Origin: Atlantibacter subterraneus
Lineage (GTDB): Bacteria; Pseudomonadota; Gammaproteobacteria; Enterobacterales; Enterobacteriaceae
Direction: 5' to 3' (one strand)
NCBI RefSeq assembly: GCF_027853245.1
Contig: NZ_JAPTZM010000006.1
Length of the DNA: 64,000 nucleotides
The position numbers and the translations under genes are program-made. Below, piece after piece: positions 8,241 through 16,928 of the stretch; the first letter of the stretch is position 1; each line of letters opens with the position of its first letter. The notes under the pieces were generated by a model. It saw nothing but the letters and a program-made list of their open reading frames with translations. It made no database searches and was not told where the DNA came from.

Positions 8241-9836
8241 TTAGCTGTCAATCCCTTTACTGCGCAGATACTCTTCGTAACCGCCGGAGAAGTCGATCAC
8301 TTTCTCAGGCGTGATCTCTACCACCCGCGTCGCCAGCGAGCTGACAAACTCACGGTCGTGAGAAACAAAAATCAGCGTGCCCTGGTACATTTCCAGCGCG
8401 GCGTTCAGCGATTCGATGGATTCCATATCCAGGTGGTTAGTCGGTTCATCCATCACCAGGATATTCGGTTTTTCCATCATCAGCTTACCGAACAGCATAC
8501 GGCCCTTCTCACCACCGGACAGCACCTTAGCAGGCTTCCTGATATCGTCCTGGCTAAACAGCAGACGGCCCAGAATACTGCGCACCGCCTGCTCGTCGTC
8601 GCCTTCCTGCTTCCACTGGCTCATCCAGTCGAAAACCGTCAGGTCGTTGTCAAATTCCGCGGCGTGGTCCTGGGCGTAATAGCCAATGCGCGCGTTTTCT
8701 GACCACTTCACGGTACCGTTATCAGGCTCCAGCTCACCCACCAGCGTTTTCAGCAGGGTGGATTTACCCACGCCGTTGGTACCCAGTACCGCCAGTTTTT
8801 CTCCGACTTCCATCAGCAGATTGACTTGTTTAAACAGCGGACCCTGGTCGAAACCTTTGGTCAGCGCTTCCACTTCCAGCGCGTTGCGGAACAGTTTCTT
8901 GTCCTGCTCAAAACGGATGAACGGGTTTTGACGGCTGGAGGCCTTCACTTCTTCCAGCTTGATTTTGTCAATCTGACGGGCGCGCGAGGTCGCCTGGCGT
9001 GACTTAGAGGCGTTGGCGCTAAAGCGGCTGACGAAGGATTGCAGATCGGCGATCTGGGCCTTCTTCTTGGCGTTGTCCGCCAGCAGGCGTTCACGGGCCT
9101 GGGTCGCCGCCGTCATGTATTCGTCATAGTTGCCCGGATACACGCGCAGTTCGCCGTAATCCAGATCCGCCATGTGGGTGCACACCATATTCAGGAAGTG
9201 GCGGTCGTGCGAAATAATAATCATGGTGCTGTTACGCTCGTTCAGCACCTGCTCCAGCCAGCGAATGGTATCGATGTCCAGGTTGTTGGTCGGTTCGTCG
9301 AGCAGCAGAATGTCCGGGTCGGCGAACAGCGCCTGGGCCAGCAGCACACGCAGTTTCCAGCCTGGCGCGACTTCGCTCATCGGGCCGTAATGCTGTTCAA
9401 CCGGGATACCGACGCCCAGCAGCAGTTCACCGGCGCGCGCTTCAGCAGAGTAGCCGTCCATCTCGCCATACAGCACTTCCAGATCGGCCACTTTATAGCC
9501 GTCTTCTTCGCTCATTTCCGGCAGAGAATAGATGCGGTCGCGCTCCTGCTTCACTTCCCACAGCTCGCCGTGCCCCATGATCACCGTATCAAGAACCGTG
9601 AACTCTTCGAAGGCAAACTGATCCTGGCGCAGCTTACCGATACGCTCGTTGGGATCGAGGGACACGTTACCGAGGGTCGGTTCCAGATCCCCACCGAGGA
9701 TCTTCATAAACGTGGATTTTCCGCTACCGTTGGCGCCAATCAGGCCGTAACGGTTGCCGCCGCCAAATTTGACGGAAATGTTTTCAAACAGCGGCTTACT
9801 GCCAAACTGCATAGTGACGTTGCTGGTAACTAACAC
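8241..9836 (-). CDS. ybiT: ABC-F family ATPase YbiT
   Basis: Soluble ribosome-associated ABC-F protein with two ATP-binding domains and no membrane part. Walker A motifs GANGSGKST (near residue 36) and GTNGVGKST (near 350), two Walker B sites ending LLLDEPTNNLD and VMDEPTNHLD, and the inter-domain linker with RFSANASKSRQATSRARQ are visible. I chose the GTG at 9836 (LVTSNVTMQFGSK follows) because AGGA is seven bases upstream and the E. coli protein starts there; a TTG five codons earlier is less likely. 531 residues. ABC-F proteins act on the ribosome in translation; the exact role of YbiT is not settled. Confidence 0.95.
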   Translation of the reverse strand: MLVTSNVTMQFGSKPLFENISVKFGGGNRYGLIGANGSGKSTFMKILGGDLEPTLGNVSLDPNERIGKLRQDQFAFEEFTVLDTVIMGHGELWEVKQERDRIYSLPEMSEEDGYKVADLEVLYGEMDGYSAEARAGELLLGVGIPVEQHYGPMSEVAPGWKLRVLLAQALFADPDILLLDEPTNNLDIDTIRWLEQVLNERNSTMIIISHDRHFLNMVCTHMADLDYGELRVYPGNYDEYMTAATQARERLLADNAKKKAQIADLQSFVSRFSANASKSRQATSRARQIDKIKLEEVKASSRQNPFIRFEQDKKLFRNALEVEALTKGFDQGPLFKQVNLLMEVGEKLAVLGTNGVGKSTLLKTLVGELEPDNGTVKWSENARIGYYAQDHAAEFDNDLTVFDWMSQWKQEGDDEQAVRSILGRLLFSQDDIRKPAKVLSGGEKGRMLFGKLMMEKPNILVMDEPTNHLDMESIESLNAALEMYQGTLIFVSHDREFVSSLATRVVEITPEKVIDFSGGYEEYLRSKGIDS

Positions 9837-9987
9837 GACGATATCCTGCAAGAAATTGTGATAAACGCCGCATTATGCCATAAGTCCGAATTTAAATCGC
9901 CCCGCAACGCCCCTGCTATGCTTAGCAGGGTAAGCAAAAAAATGTGATATCATCCACATCCGATTTCCCAGCGCGCAATAATCCACC

Positions 9988-9993
9988 TATAAT
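9988..9993 (+). promoter_or_regulatory. -10 element of the probable ldtB promoter
   Basis: TATAAT lies 55 bases upstream of the ldtB start, with TTCCCA (9965-9970) 17 bases before it as a poor -35. No other good promoter is visible in the 211-base gap between ybiT and ldtB. Sigma-70 class is inferred from the hexamers only. Confidence 0.5.
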
Positions 9994-10047
9994 GCGCCCC
10001 GAAATCGCTAATCTACCGCCGAGTAAGGCTCGACTACACTGCACAAG

Positions 10048-10968
10048 ATGAACATGAAATTACGCACGCTTTTAGTAGCAGCTTTCGCTGTGATCGGTTT
10101 TTGCAAAACCGCCAATGCCGTGACCTACCCTCTGCCGACCGACGGCAGCCGTGTTGTCGGGCAAAACCAGGTCATCACGATTCCGGAAGGCAATACCGAG
10201 CCGCTGGAATATTTCGCCGCGCAGTACCAGATGGGTTTTTCCAATATGACGGAAGCCAACCCGGGCGTGGATCCTTACCTGCCTAAAGGCGGCACCATTT
10301 TAAATATCCCGCAGCAGCTGATCCTGCCGGATACCCCGCATGAAGGGATTGTCATCAACAGCGCCGAAATGCGTCTGTACTACTACCCGAAAGGCTCCAA
10401 TACCGTGATCGTTCTGCCGATCGGTATCGGTCAGTTGGGTAAAGACACCCCGATCAACTGGGTCACCAAAGTTGAGCGTAAGAAAGCAGGCCCGACCTGG
10501 ACGCCGACCGCCAAGATGCACGCTGAATACGCAGCCGCAGGCGAGCCGCTTCCGGCAGTGGTCCCGGCAGGCCCGGATAACCCGATGGGTCTGTACGCGC
10601 TGTACATCGGTCGCCTGTATGCTATCCACGGCACCAACGCTAACTTCGGCATCGGCCTGCGCGTGAGCCACGGCTGTGTACGTCTGCGTAACGACGATAT
10701 CAAATTCCTGTTTGAGAACGTGCCGGTCGGCACTCGCGTCCAGTTTATCAACGAGCCGGTGAAAGCCACCGTTGAGCCGGACGGCAGCCGTTATATTGAG
10801 GTTCACAACCCGCTTTCTACCAGCGAATCTCAGATTGAAAACAACGAAGTGGTGCCGATCACCCTGACCCAGGCGGTCCAGACGGTAACCACCCAGCCGG
10901 ATTCCGATCAGAGCATCGTTGAACAGGCGCTGCAAAACCGTTCCGGTATGCCGGTACGTTTGAACTGA
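10048..10968 (+). CDS. ldtB: L,D-transpeptidase LdtB (YbiS)
   Basis: Periplasmic YkuD-type L,D-transpeptidase that attaches Braun's lipoprotein to meso-diaminopimelate of peptidoglycan. There is a signal peptide (about residues 1-24, ending ANA-V), a LysM-like segment (QVITIPEGNTEPLEYFAAQY...NPGVD) and the catalytic domain with HGTNANFG (His194) and the motif SHGCVRLRN (His208, nucleophile Cys210). 306 residues, same as E. coli. It is followed at once by a strong bidirectional terminator. Confidence 0.97.
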   Translation: MNMKLRTLLVAAFAVIGFCKTANAVTYPLPTDGSRVVGQNQVITIPEGNTEPLEYFAAQYQMGFSNMTEANPGVDPYLPKGGTILNIPQQLILPDTPHEGIVINSAEMRLYYYPKGSNTVIVLPIGIGQLGKDTPINWVTKVERKKAGPTWTPTAKMHAEYAAAGEPLPAVVPAGPDNPMGLYALYIGRLYAIHGTNANFGIGLRVSHGCVRLRNDDIKFLFENVPVGTRVQFINEPVKATVEPDGSRYIEVHNPLSTSESQIENNEVVPITLTQAVQTVTTQPDSDQSIVEQALQNRSGMPVRLN

Positions 10969-10985
10969 TTCATCTGAAACGAAAA

Positions 10986-11013
10986 AGAGCGGCTGATTAG
11001 CCGCTCTTTTTTT
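10986..11013. terminator. Bidirectional terminator between ldtB and ybiR
   Basis: Stem AGAGCGGCT / AGCCGCTCT with loop GATT, followed by seven T and preceded by five A. It can therefore end both ldtB (plus) and ybiR (minus). Confidence 0.93.
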
Positions 11014-11023
11014 ATGCCCTGCG

Positions 11024-12136
11024 CTAGCGCAGCAGCGTGAGTAACCCCCACCCCACCAGCATCCCCCACGCCAGCAGCGGCAGCGACCAGAGATGAAAGC
11101 GCCACCAGATGCGGCGATCGCCCGCCATGCGCAGGGCGATCAAATTCGCCAGCGATCCCGGCAGCAGGCCGAACCCACCAATGTTCACCGCCCAGGCCAG
11201 CAGCATGGAAGGCGGCACATAGTTCAGCAGCAGGATGGTGGAGGGCACGTTGCTGATAAACTGCGACAGCCCAACGCCCAGCAAAAATAACCCGCCGGAA
11301 GAGAACTGGGTCACGCCAGGCAGATTTTCCCGCAGCGCCGGTAGCTGGATCAGCAGATGCACATCGATAAACATCACGACAAACACCAGCAGCAGGCTCC
11401 AGTCGATGTTCAACAGCACGTTGCGCGCCACGATCAAAAAGCCCGCCGCGGCCACCAGCAATCCCCAGCGCTCGACGTGAAGCTCCAGCGAAGCCAGAAA
11501 CACCAGGTACAGCACCAGGCAGGTCCACACCAGGCGCGGCTTCCACTGATGCTGCTGTTCACGCGCCTGGTAATGCAGCGCCCTGGCCGGGAAAAAGAAC
11601 CAGCACAGGATCAGCAGGCTGAGCACCAGTACCGCCGCGAGCGGCAGCATCTGCCAGATAAACGCCGCAAAAGAGATCCCCGAGCGCCCCCACAGCAAAA
11701 TATTTTGCGGGTTGCCGATGGGGGTGAGCAGCGAACCGGCGTTTACCGCCAGCGCCTCGAAAATAATCAGCCGGGTAACCGGAATGCCGCACAGTTTTTT
11801 CAACGTAATGGTGAGCGGCACCACGATGAACAGCGCCACGTCATTGGTTAAAAAAGTAGACAGCAGCGCCGCACCGAACACCATAAACATCGCCAGCTGA
11901 CGCTCGCTGGCAAAGCCTTTCACCATGCGCCGCCCCAGCACGTCAAAATAGCCGCTGAGTTCAACGCCTTTGGTCAGCATCATTAATCCGCTCAGGGTAA
12001 TAATGGTGTGCCAGTCAATCGCGTCAGGCCAGCGCGCGGGGGCAAAGGGAACAAAAAAGCTAACAATCAGGCCAATCAGTAATAAGAGGTGTAAGAAACG
12101 GTCGCGTAAAAAGGGACGGAGAAATTGCCGCAGCAT
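11024..12136 (-). CDS. ybiR: Putative anion transporter YbiR (ArsB/NhaD-type)
   Basis: Polytopic inner-membrane protein of the ion-transporter superfamily (CitMHS/ArsB/NhaD), substrate unknown. About ten hydrophobic segments are visible, with the family hallmark STFLTNDVALFIVVPLTI near residue 95 and LLTPIGNPQNILLW near 137. 370 residues, near the E. coli length of 372. It starts directly after the last base of the mntR stop codon, so it is co-transcribed with mntR and may share its manganese control. No direct evidence for a manganese substrate. Confidence 0.92.
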   Translation of the reverse strand: MLRQFLRPFLRDRFLHLLLLIGLIVSFFVPFAPARWPDAIDWHTIITLSGLMMLTKGVELSGYFDVLGRRMVKGFASERQLAMFMVFGAALLSTFLTNDVALFIVVPLTITLKKLCGIPVTRLIIFEALAVNAGSLLTPIGNPQNILLWGRSGISFAAFIWQMLPLAAVLVLSLLILCWFFFPARALHYQAREQQHQWKPRLVWTCLVLYLVFLASLELHVERWGLLVAAAGFLIVARNVLLNIDWSLLLVFVVMFIDVHLLIQLPALRENLPGVTQFSSGGLFLLGVGLSQFISNVPSTILLLNYVPPSMLLAWAVNIGGFGLLPGSLANLIALRMAGDRRIWWRFHLWSLPLLAWGMLVGWGLLTLLR

Positions 12137-12607
12137 TTAGTGTCCCTGGCCGTGTTGTTCGTTGAAACGCTGGAATACCCCGAGGGTCTCTTCACTGACG
12201 TGATGTTCCATACCCTCGGCATCGCGCCGGGCGGTATCCGGGCTAACGCCAATATTCAGCAAAAACTGTTCGACGATGTGATGCCGTTCGCGGCTCGCCT
12301 GGGCGAGTTTTTCCCCTTCCGGCGTTAAAAATACTCCGCGCCAGGGAATTTGCTCAATCAACCCGACCGTTGCCAGCCGTTTGAGCATTTTCGCCACCGT
12401 CGGCTGCGATACGCCTAACCGCGCCGCCATATCCACCTGGCGGGCCTCCCCCACTTCCCGGATAAGATCCGAGATCAATTCGACATAATCATCAATAAGT
12501 TCACGGCGGTGGGCTTCGCGAACCTGGCGAAACCCTTCAACATGCTCTTCGACATTGACCAATTGCGTCACTTTTTTACTGTTTTGCTTACCTGCGCGAC
12601 GACTCAT
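12137..12607 (-). CDS. mntR: Manganese-responsive regulator MntR
   Basis: DtxR-family DNA-binding protein that represses manganese uptake and mntS, and activates export, when Mn(II) is bound. The winged helix-turn-helix (RQVDMAARLGVSQPTVAKMLKRL) is near residues 55-77, followed by the metal-binding dimer domain with RERHHIVEQFLL and EGMEHHVSEET. 156 residues against 155 in E. coli. It is first in a two-gene unit with ybiR and divergent from mntS, with a palindromic MntR-like operator (12716-12733) between. Confidence 0.96.
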   Translation of the reverse strand: MSRRAGKQNSKKVTQLVNVEEHVEGFRQVREAHRRELIDDYVELISDLIREVGEARQVDMAARLGVSQPTVAKMLKRLATVGLIEQIPWRGVFLTPEGEKLAQASRERHHIVEQFLLNIGVSPDTARRDAEGMEHHVSEETLGVFQRFNEQHGQGH

Positions 12608-12715
12608 TGTGCTTCCTCATTACTGTGGCGCGATACGGTTATCTCGATCGTAACGCTCATTGTAAACCACAGCCTCGCCAGCACAAAAAATTAACGAATT
12701 AGCCATAGCTATAGA

Positions 12716-12733
12716 ATATAGCCTATGCTATAT
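12716..12733. promoter_or_regulatory. MntR operator
   Basis: The palindrome ATATAGC-CTAT-GCTATAT lies 58 bases upstream of mntS and 109 bases from mntR. It fits the MntR box type (inverted ATAGC/GCTAT halves), and E. coli MntR represses mntS from such a site. A further half-site-like CATAGCTATAG is at 12704-12714. Confidence 0.8.
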
Positions 12734-12790
12734 CTGTATGTATTCGCATCAGTGATGGATTTACCGATGTCGGAACCGAGGAGGTAGCCC

Positions 12791-12913
12791 ATGAACGAAT
12801 TCAAGAGGTGCATATCCGTGTTTAGCCACTCTCCATTTCAGGTCCGCTTGCTGCTGATTGATTTACTCTGTGATTATTTCAAGCGCCCGGAACCGAAAAC
12901 CCCTGCCAAATAG
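12791..12913 (+). CDS. mntS: Small manganese-response protein MntS
   Basis: A 40-residue protein starting MNEFKRCISVFSHSPFQVRL, closely matching the 42-residue E. coli MntS, which raises available manganese by inhibiting the exporter MntP and is repressed by MntR. The start has GAGGTAG upstream (12781-12787). The C-terminal tail (FKRPEPKTPAK) differs from E. coli, as expected for this variable end. It lies alone between the MntR operator and a weak terminator. In E. coli the opposite strand encodes the sRNA RybA; I cannot confirm that here. Confidence 0.93.
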   Translation: MNEFKRCISVFSHSPFQVRLLLIDLLCDYFKRPEPKTPAK

Positions 12914-13228
12914 CGGCGTCAGGCTGTTATCTGGCAGCGCCCCAGATGATGAAGTTGTCATCATTTTGTAATTTTTTTTGTCTGTTTTGTTTCTCCCTTT
13001 GTTGCCGCATCAGGCTTGCGCCCTGCCGTTTAGCTATTTTGTAATCCGTCTCGCAAAACAAACCGTTAGCGCCTGTTGATCTTCTTATGACAAGGCTCTA
13101 TCTTCTTGCAGCCCTGCAATCAAAGCGGCTCGCAGATGCGGTCACGCCCTCTTCTATCCAGCTCCCAGGCAGGCTCTCAATACCCTTGACGCCAGGGTTC
13201 ACGCATGGCGTTCTGTTGAAGTTGCGAT
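12914..13228. other. mntS-opgE intergenic region
   Basis: 315 bases with no gene I can support. The first part has a hairpin ATGATGA / TCATCAT (12946-12964) followed by an interrupted T-tract ending in eight T (to 12979), a probable weak terminator for mntS. The rest should hold the opgE promoter, but I see no clear -35/-10 pair. A short open frame (13087-13320) overlaps the opgE start in another frame and looks accidental. Confidence 0.5.
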
Positions 13229-14815
13229 ATGAATGTAACGCTGAAAAAATCCTTAACCGCCCGTGGATTCATGCCCGATCCGTGGATGGCTTTCTATTTC
13301 CTGCAATCCTTACTGATTAATTACGCGCTGGGTTATCCGTTCAGCCTGCTGTATGCGGTGGCGTTTACCTGCGTTTTACTCCTGCTGTGGCGCGCGATGC
13401 CGGTGGGGCAAAAAGTCCTGATCGGTGCCTGTTCGCTGGTGGCGGCGATGTATTACCCCTTCGGCCAGGCCTACGGCGCGCCGAACTTCAATACGCTGCT
13501 GGCGATGCACTCCACCAATATGGAAGAGTCCACCGAGATCCTGACCATCTTCCCGTGGTACAGCTATCTGGTGTCGGTGTTTATTTTCGCGCTGGGCGTG
13601 CTTGCGCTGCGTCGTAAAGCCATCGTCAAAAATCCGCCCTGGCGGCATTTTGACAGCCTGTGCCTGGCGGTGAGCGTGGCGGCGGTGTTTGTTGCGCCGT
13701 TGCAGAACCTCGCCTGGGGCGGCGTGTTTAAGTTAAAAGATACCGGCTACCCGGTGTTTCGCTTCGTTAAAGATGTGGTGGTCAACAATCAGGAAGTGAT
13801 CGACGAGCAGCAGCGCATGGCGCAGCTGTCGCAGATTAAAGACTCCTGGAACGTGCTGGCCGTTAAGCCGAAGTACCACACCTATGTGGTGGTGATTGGC
13901 GAGAGCGAACGGCGCGATGCGGTGGGTGCCTTCGGCGGCCACTGGAACAACAGCCCTTTCGCCAGTTCGGTGAATGGCACCCTGTTCACCGATTATATTG
14001 CCGCCAGCGGCTCTACTCAGAAATCCCTTGGGTTGACGTTAAATCGCGTAGTAGACGGCAAACCGCAGTTTCAGGATAACTTTGTTACCCTGGCCAACCG
14101 CGCCGGCTTTCAGACCTGGTGGTTCTCCAACCAGGGGCAAATCGGCGAATACGATACCGCTATCGCCAGCATCGCTAAACGCGCCGATGAAGTGCAGTTC
14201 CTGAAAAGCGGTGATTTTGAAGCGGATAAAAACACCCGCGATGAAGCGCTGCTGAAGATGACCGCCCAGGTGCTGGCAACCGAGCGCACGCAGCCGCAGC
14301 TAATCGTGCTGCATTTGATGGGTTCGCATCCCCAGGCCTGCGACCGGACGCAGGGAAAATACGCCGATTTCGTGCAGTCGAAAGAGACGTCGTGCTACCT
14401 CTACACCGTGACCCAAACCGATGCGTTGTTGAAACAGCTTTACGGCCAGTTGCAGAACAGCGGTCAGAGCTTCTCGATGGTCTATTTCTCCGATCACGGG
14501 CTGGCGTTTAAGGAGCGCGGTAAAGAGGTGCAGTATCTGGCCCATGACGACCAGTTCCAGCAGAATTTCCAGGTGCCGTTCATGGTGCTGTCCAGCGATG
14601 ATAAAGCGCATCGGATTATTAAAGCGCGCCGTAGCGCCAACGATTTCCTGGCGTTTTTCTCCCAGTGGACGGGGATAAAAACCAAAGAAATCTCCAGCCG
14701 CTACCGGTTCCTGTCAGAACAGAAGGCCGGGCCGGTCTACATCACTAATTTCAAGCTTAATAAGGTCGATTACGACCATCTGGGCAGCGATATATTTGAA
14801 ACCCGCAGCCGCTAA
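13229..14815 (+). CDS. opgE: Phosphoethanolamine transferase OpgE (YbiP)
   Basis: Inner-membrane enzyme that decorates osmoregulated periplasmic glucans with phosphoethanolamine. The N-terminal membrane part has about five helices (residues 15-175). The periplasmic alkaline-phosphatase/sulfatase-like domain follows, with metal and nucleophile motifs VVIGESERRDAVG, SGSTQKSLGLTLNR (probable catalytic Thr), VLHLMGSH and YFSDHGLAFKERG. 528 residues, as in E. coli (527). The start matches the E. coli MNLTLKES start. Confidence 0.95.
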   Translation: MNVTLKKSLTARGFMPDPWMAFYFLQSLLINYALGYPFSLLYAVAFTCVLLLLWRAMPVGQKVLIGACSLVAAMYYPFGQAYGAPNFNTLLAMHSTNMEESTEILTIFPWYSYLVSVFIFALGVLALRRKAIVKNPPWRHFDSLCLAVSVAAVFVAPLQNLAWGGVFKLKDTGYPVFRFVKDVVVNNQEVIDEQQRMAQLSQIKDSWNVLAVKPKYHTYVVVIGESERRDAVGAFGGHWNNSPFASSVNGTLFTDYIAASGSTQKSLGLTLNRVVDGKPQFQDNFVTLANRAGFQTWWFSNQGQIGEYDTAIASIAKRADEVQFLKSGDFEADKNTRDEALLKMTAQVLATERTQPQLIVLHLMGSHPQACDRTQGKYADFVQSKETSCYLYTVTQTDALLKQLYGQLQNSGQSFSMVYFSDHGLAFKERGKEVQYLAHDDQFQQNFQVPFMVLSSDDKAHRIIKARRSANDFLAFFSQWTGIKTKEISSRYRFLSEQKAGPVYITNFKLNKVDYDHLGSDIFETRSR

Positions 14816-14830
14816 CGGTTTGCATCAGGC

Positions 14831-14862
14831 AAAAAAAATCCGCCCATCGGGCGGATTTTTTA
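14831..14862. terminator. Bidirectional terminator between opgE and ompX
   Basis: Stem AATCCGCCC / GGGCGGATT with loop ATC, with A-run before and T-run after. It serves the convergent genes opgE and ompX. Confidence 0.93.
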
Positions 14863-14877
14863 TTATCACCGAAGTGA

Positions 14878-15387
14878 TTAGAAGCGGTAACCCACGCCAG
14901 CGATCCAGGTGCCAACGTCAACGTTACGAATGCGGCTCTGCTCGTAGGAAACGTCCAGTGCAACGTTTTCCATCGGGTTGAACTGCATACCTGCACCGTA
15001 AGAGAAACCGTAGTCGCTGGTGTTGTTGTCAGCGGTGGTGTAGTTACGATCCTGGTATTTACCGTAGCCAACACCCACAACGCCGTAGATGCTCGCCCAG
15101 TCGTTCAGACGGTAAGCCGGACCTGCGGTGATGCCGTAGTACTGGCCTTTACGGTATGCATCGCTGTCGGAACGGTCTTTTTCGGTGTAGGTAAAGGAAC
15201 CGATGTAGCCCAGCGGGGTGTCATTTTCATAACGATATTTCAGGTTGAAACCGTTAGCTTTGTTCATTACGCCCTGATAATCGCTCTGAGCATAACCACC
15301 GGTTACGGTGCTGGTTGCGGCGCTAGCTGTACCAACGGAAACGGCCAGAACACAAGCCAGTGCTGAAAGACATGCAATTTTTTTCAT
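14878..15387 (-). CDS. ompX: Outer-membrane protein OmpX
   Basis: Eight-stranded outer-membrane beta-barrel of the Ail/Lom/OmpX family, linked to adhesion, stress and envelope integrity. Signal peptide MKKIACLSALACVLAVSVGTASA is followed by mature ATSTVTGGYAQSD; the last strand ends in YRF with C-terminal Phe, the Bam signature. I chose the ATG at 15387 because GAGG lies at proper spacing and the E. coli protein starts MKKIA; a GTG two codons earlier is in frame. 169 residues. In enterics ompX mRNA is a known target of the sRNAs CyaR and MicA near its start. Confidence 0.96.
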   Translation of the reverse strand: MKKIACLSALACVLAVSVGTASAATSTVTGGYAQSDYQGVMNKANGFNLKYRYENDTPLGYIGSFTYTEKDRSDSDAYRKGQYYGITAGPAYRLNDWASIYGVVGVGYGKYQDRNYTTADNNTSDYGFSYGAGMQFNPMENVALDVSYEQSRIRNVDVGTWIAGVGYRF

Positions 15388-15739
15388 AACCACCTCAAAT
15401 GTGCTTCAAGTAAAACTAAAGTATTAAATATACCAAAAAATGATGGGAAACTCTTTGCGATTCAGGCTGTCTAAGGGAACCTTCATGTAACGGAACGTTT
15501 CCGACATCCTTTATCTCACTAATAAAACAATTAGTTAACGTAACCGGTTCATTATGAGCTCCAACGAATCTTTCAGACATCCAGATAATTCTTAAAAGAT
15601 TCTGTAGCTTTTCTCATCAATCTCCCTACATTCTAGGGCCTGGCGCGCCGTTTTTTTTCAACAAAGGCTCAACCATTACTCATTATTTACATTACACTGC
15701 CAGCTTTACTGATAGCTGACACAAATTGACAGGTGCAGG
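15388..15739. promoter_or_regulatory. Divergent ompX / rhtA regulatory region
   Basis: 352 bases without a gene. An AT-rich stretch next to ompX has a -10-like TATATT on the minus strand (15427-15432). Near rhtA the palindrome GGCGCGCC (15642-15649) is followed by eight T (15651-15658); it is too tight to make a good hairpin. I see no confident rhtA promoter. Confidence 0.45.
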
Positions 15740-16627
15740 ATGCCAACGTTGTCCCGTAAAACGCCCATCTGGGTTCCGGTTATAACCCTACTCATCGCCA
15801 TGATTTCCATTCAAAGCGGCGCTTCTCTGGCTAAAACGCTTTTTCCGCTGGTCGGCGCGCCGGGCGTGACCGCGCTGCGCCTCGCGTTGGGAACGCTGAT
15901 TCTGGTGATTATTTTCAAGCCCTGGCGGCTGCGCTTTTCCCGTGAACAACGCATTCCGCTATTGATGTATGGCCTGGCGCTGGGCGGCATGAACTACCTG
16001 TTTTATCTGTCTATTCGCACCGTTCCGCTGGGTATTGCCGTTGCGCTGGAGTTCACCGGCCCGCTGGCGCTGGCGCTATTTTCCTCCCGCCGCGCTGTGG
16101 ATTTTATTTGGGTGATCCTGGCAGTACTGGGGATGTGGTTTTTGCTGCCGCTTGGCCAGGACGTGACGCATGTCGATCCGCTCGGCGCGGCCTGCGCGTT
16201 AGGCGCTGGGGCCTGCTGGGCGTTATATATCGTTACCGGCCAGCGCGCCGGGGCCGATCACGGCCCGGCAACGGTCGCGCTGGGTTCATTAATCGCCGCG
16301 ATTGTGTTTGTGCCCATTGGTGCCTGGCAGGCGGGCGATGCACTCTGGCACTGGTCGCTGCTTCCATTAGGGATTGGGGTCGCTATTCTGTCGACCGCTC
16401 TTCCCTACTCGCTGGAAATGGTGGCGCTAACCCGTCTGCCCACCCGTACTTTTGGCACCTTAATGAGTATGGAGCCGGCGCTGGCCGCGTTTTCCGGGAT
16501 GATTTTCCTCGGCGAAACCCTGACCGGGACACAGCTTCTGGCGCTGTGTTCGATCGTGATCGCCTCGATTGGCTCCACGTTGACCATCAAGCGTGAGCCG
16601 CAGATAAAAAGCGTCGATATAAAATAA
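15740..16627 (+). CDS. rhtA: Threonine/homoserine exporter RhtA
   Basis: Ten-helix inner-membrane exporter of the EamA (drug/metabolite transporter) superfamily that exports threonine, homoserine and related amino acids in E. coli. Two EamA repeats are visible (about residues 15-140 and 150-285), with SLGGxNYLFY-like text (GLALGGMNYLFYLSIRTVPLGIAVALEF) in the first and TLMSMEPALAAFSGMIFLGETL in the second. 295 residues, same as E. coli. AGGTG precedes the ATG. It is followed by its own terminator and then dps. Confidence 0.95.
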   Translation: MPTLSRKTPIWVPVITLLIAMISIQSGASLAKTLFPLVGAPGVTALRLALGTLILVIIFKPWRLRFSREQRIPLLMYGLALGGMNYLFYLSIRTVPLGIAVALEFTGPLALALFSSRRAVDFIWVILAVLGMWFLLPLGQDVTHVDPLGAACALGAGACWALYIVTGQRAGADHGPATVALGSLIAAIVFVPIGAWQAGDALWHWSLLPLGIGVAILSTALPYSLEMVALTRLPTRTFGTLMSMEPALAAFSGMIFLGETLTGTQLLALCSIVIASIGSTLTIKREPQIKSVDIK

Positions 16628-16632
16628 CGGCT

Positions 16633-16678
16633 ATTATTCCGCATCGTTAAAATAGGGTGCGGAATAATCTTAGTTTTT
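16633..16678 (+). terminator. rhtA terminator
   Basis: Perfect 11-bp stem ATTATTCCGCA / TGCGGAATAAT with a 14-base loop, followed four bases later by six T. Confidence 0.8.
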
Positions 16679-16873
16679 TGTCAGGATTATTGCTGCCACA
16701 GTTCTGGTTGCGATTGAGAATAATTACCCGCCGGCTACATATTTATTTACGTCTCATTTCAAAATCGCCAATCCAATCATAAACTATTGATTTTATTGCA
16801 TTAAAACTTCGCAACGCGTCTCTCGCTATTTGACCGATAGGTATATTCAAAACAGCAGACTCAAAACCCGGTG

Positions 16874-16881
16874 CTATACTT
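16874..16881 (+). promoter_or_regulatory. dps promoter -10 (sigma-S type)
   Basis: CTATACTT, about 50 bases upstream of dps, has the C at -13 and TATACT core preferred by RpoS polymerase. It closely resembles the E. coli dps -10 region. No strong -35 is visible, in keeping with a sigma-S promoter. Confidence 0.65.
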
Positions 16882-16928
16882 ATTTCCGGTAATTCAATTG
16901 GGACATAACATCAAGAGGATATGAGATT

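Larger units (their letters stand above)
16628..16928. other. rhtA-dps intergenic region
   Basis: 301 bases with the rhtA terminator in the first 50 and the dps promoter in the last 60. The AT-rich middle is where E. coli dps has OxyR and IHF sites; I do not see a match convincing enough to place them. Confidence 0.55.

Noticed and set aside
13087..13320. 77-codon open frame before and into opgE
   Set aside because: Out of frame with opgE, overlaps its start, no family match.
15642..15658. GGCGCGCC palindrome followed by eight T before rhtA
   Set aside because: The palindrome has no room for a loop, and no gene ends just upstream on that strand; not a credible terminator.
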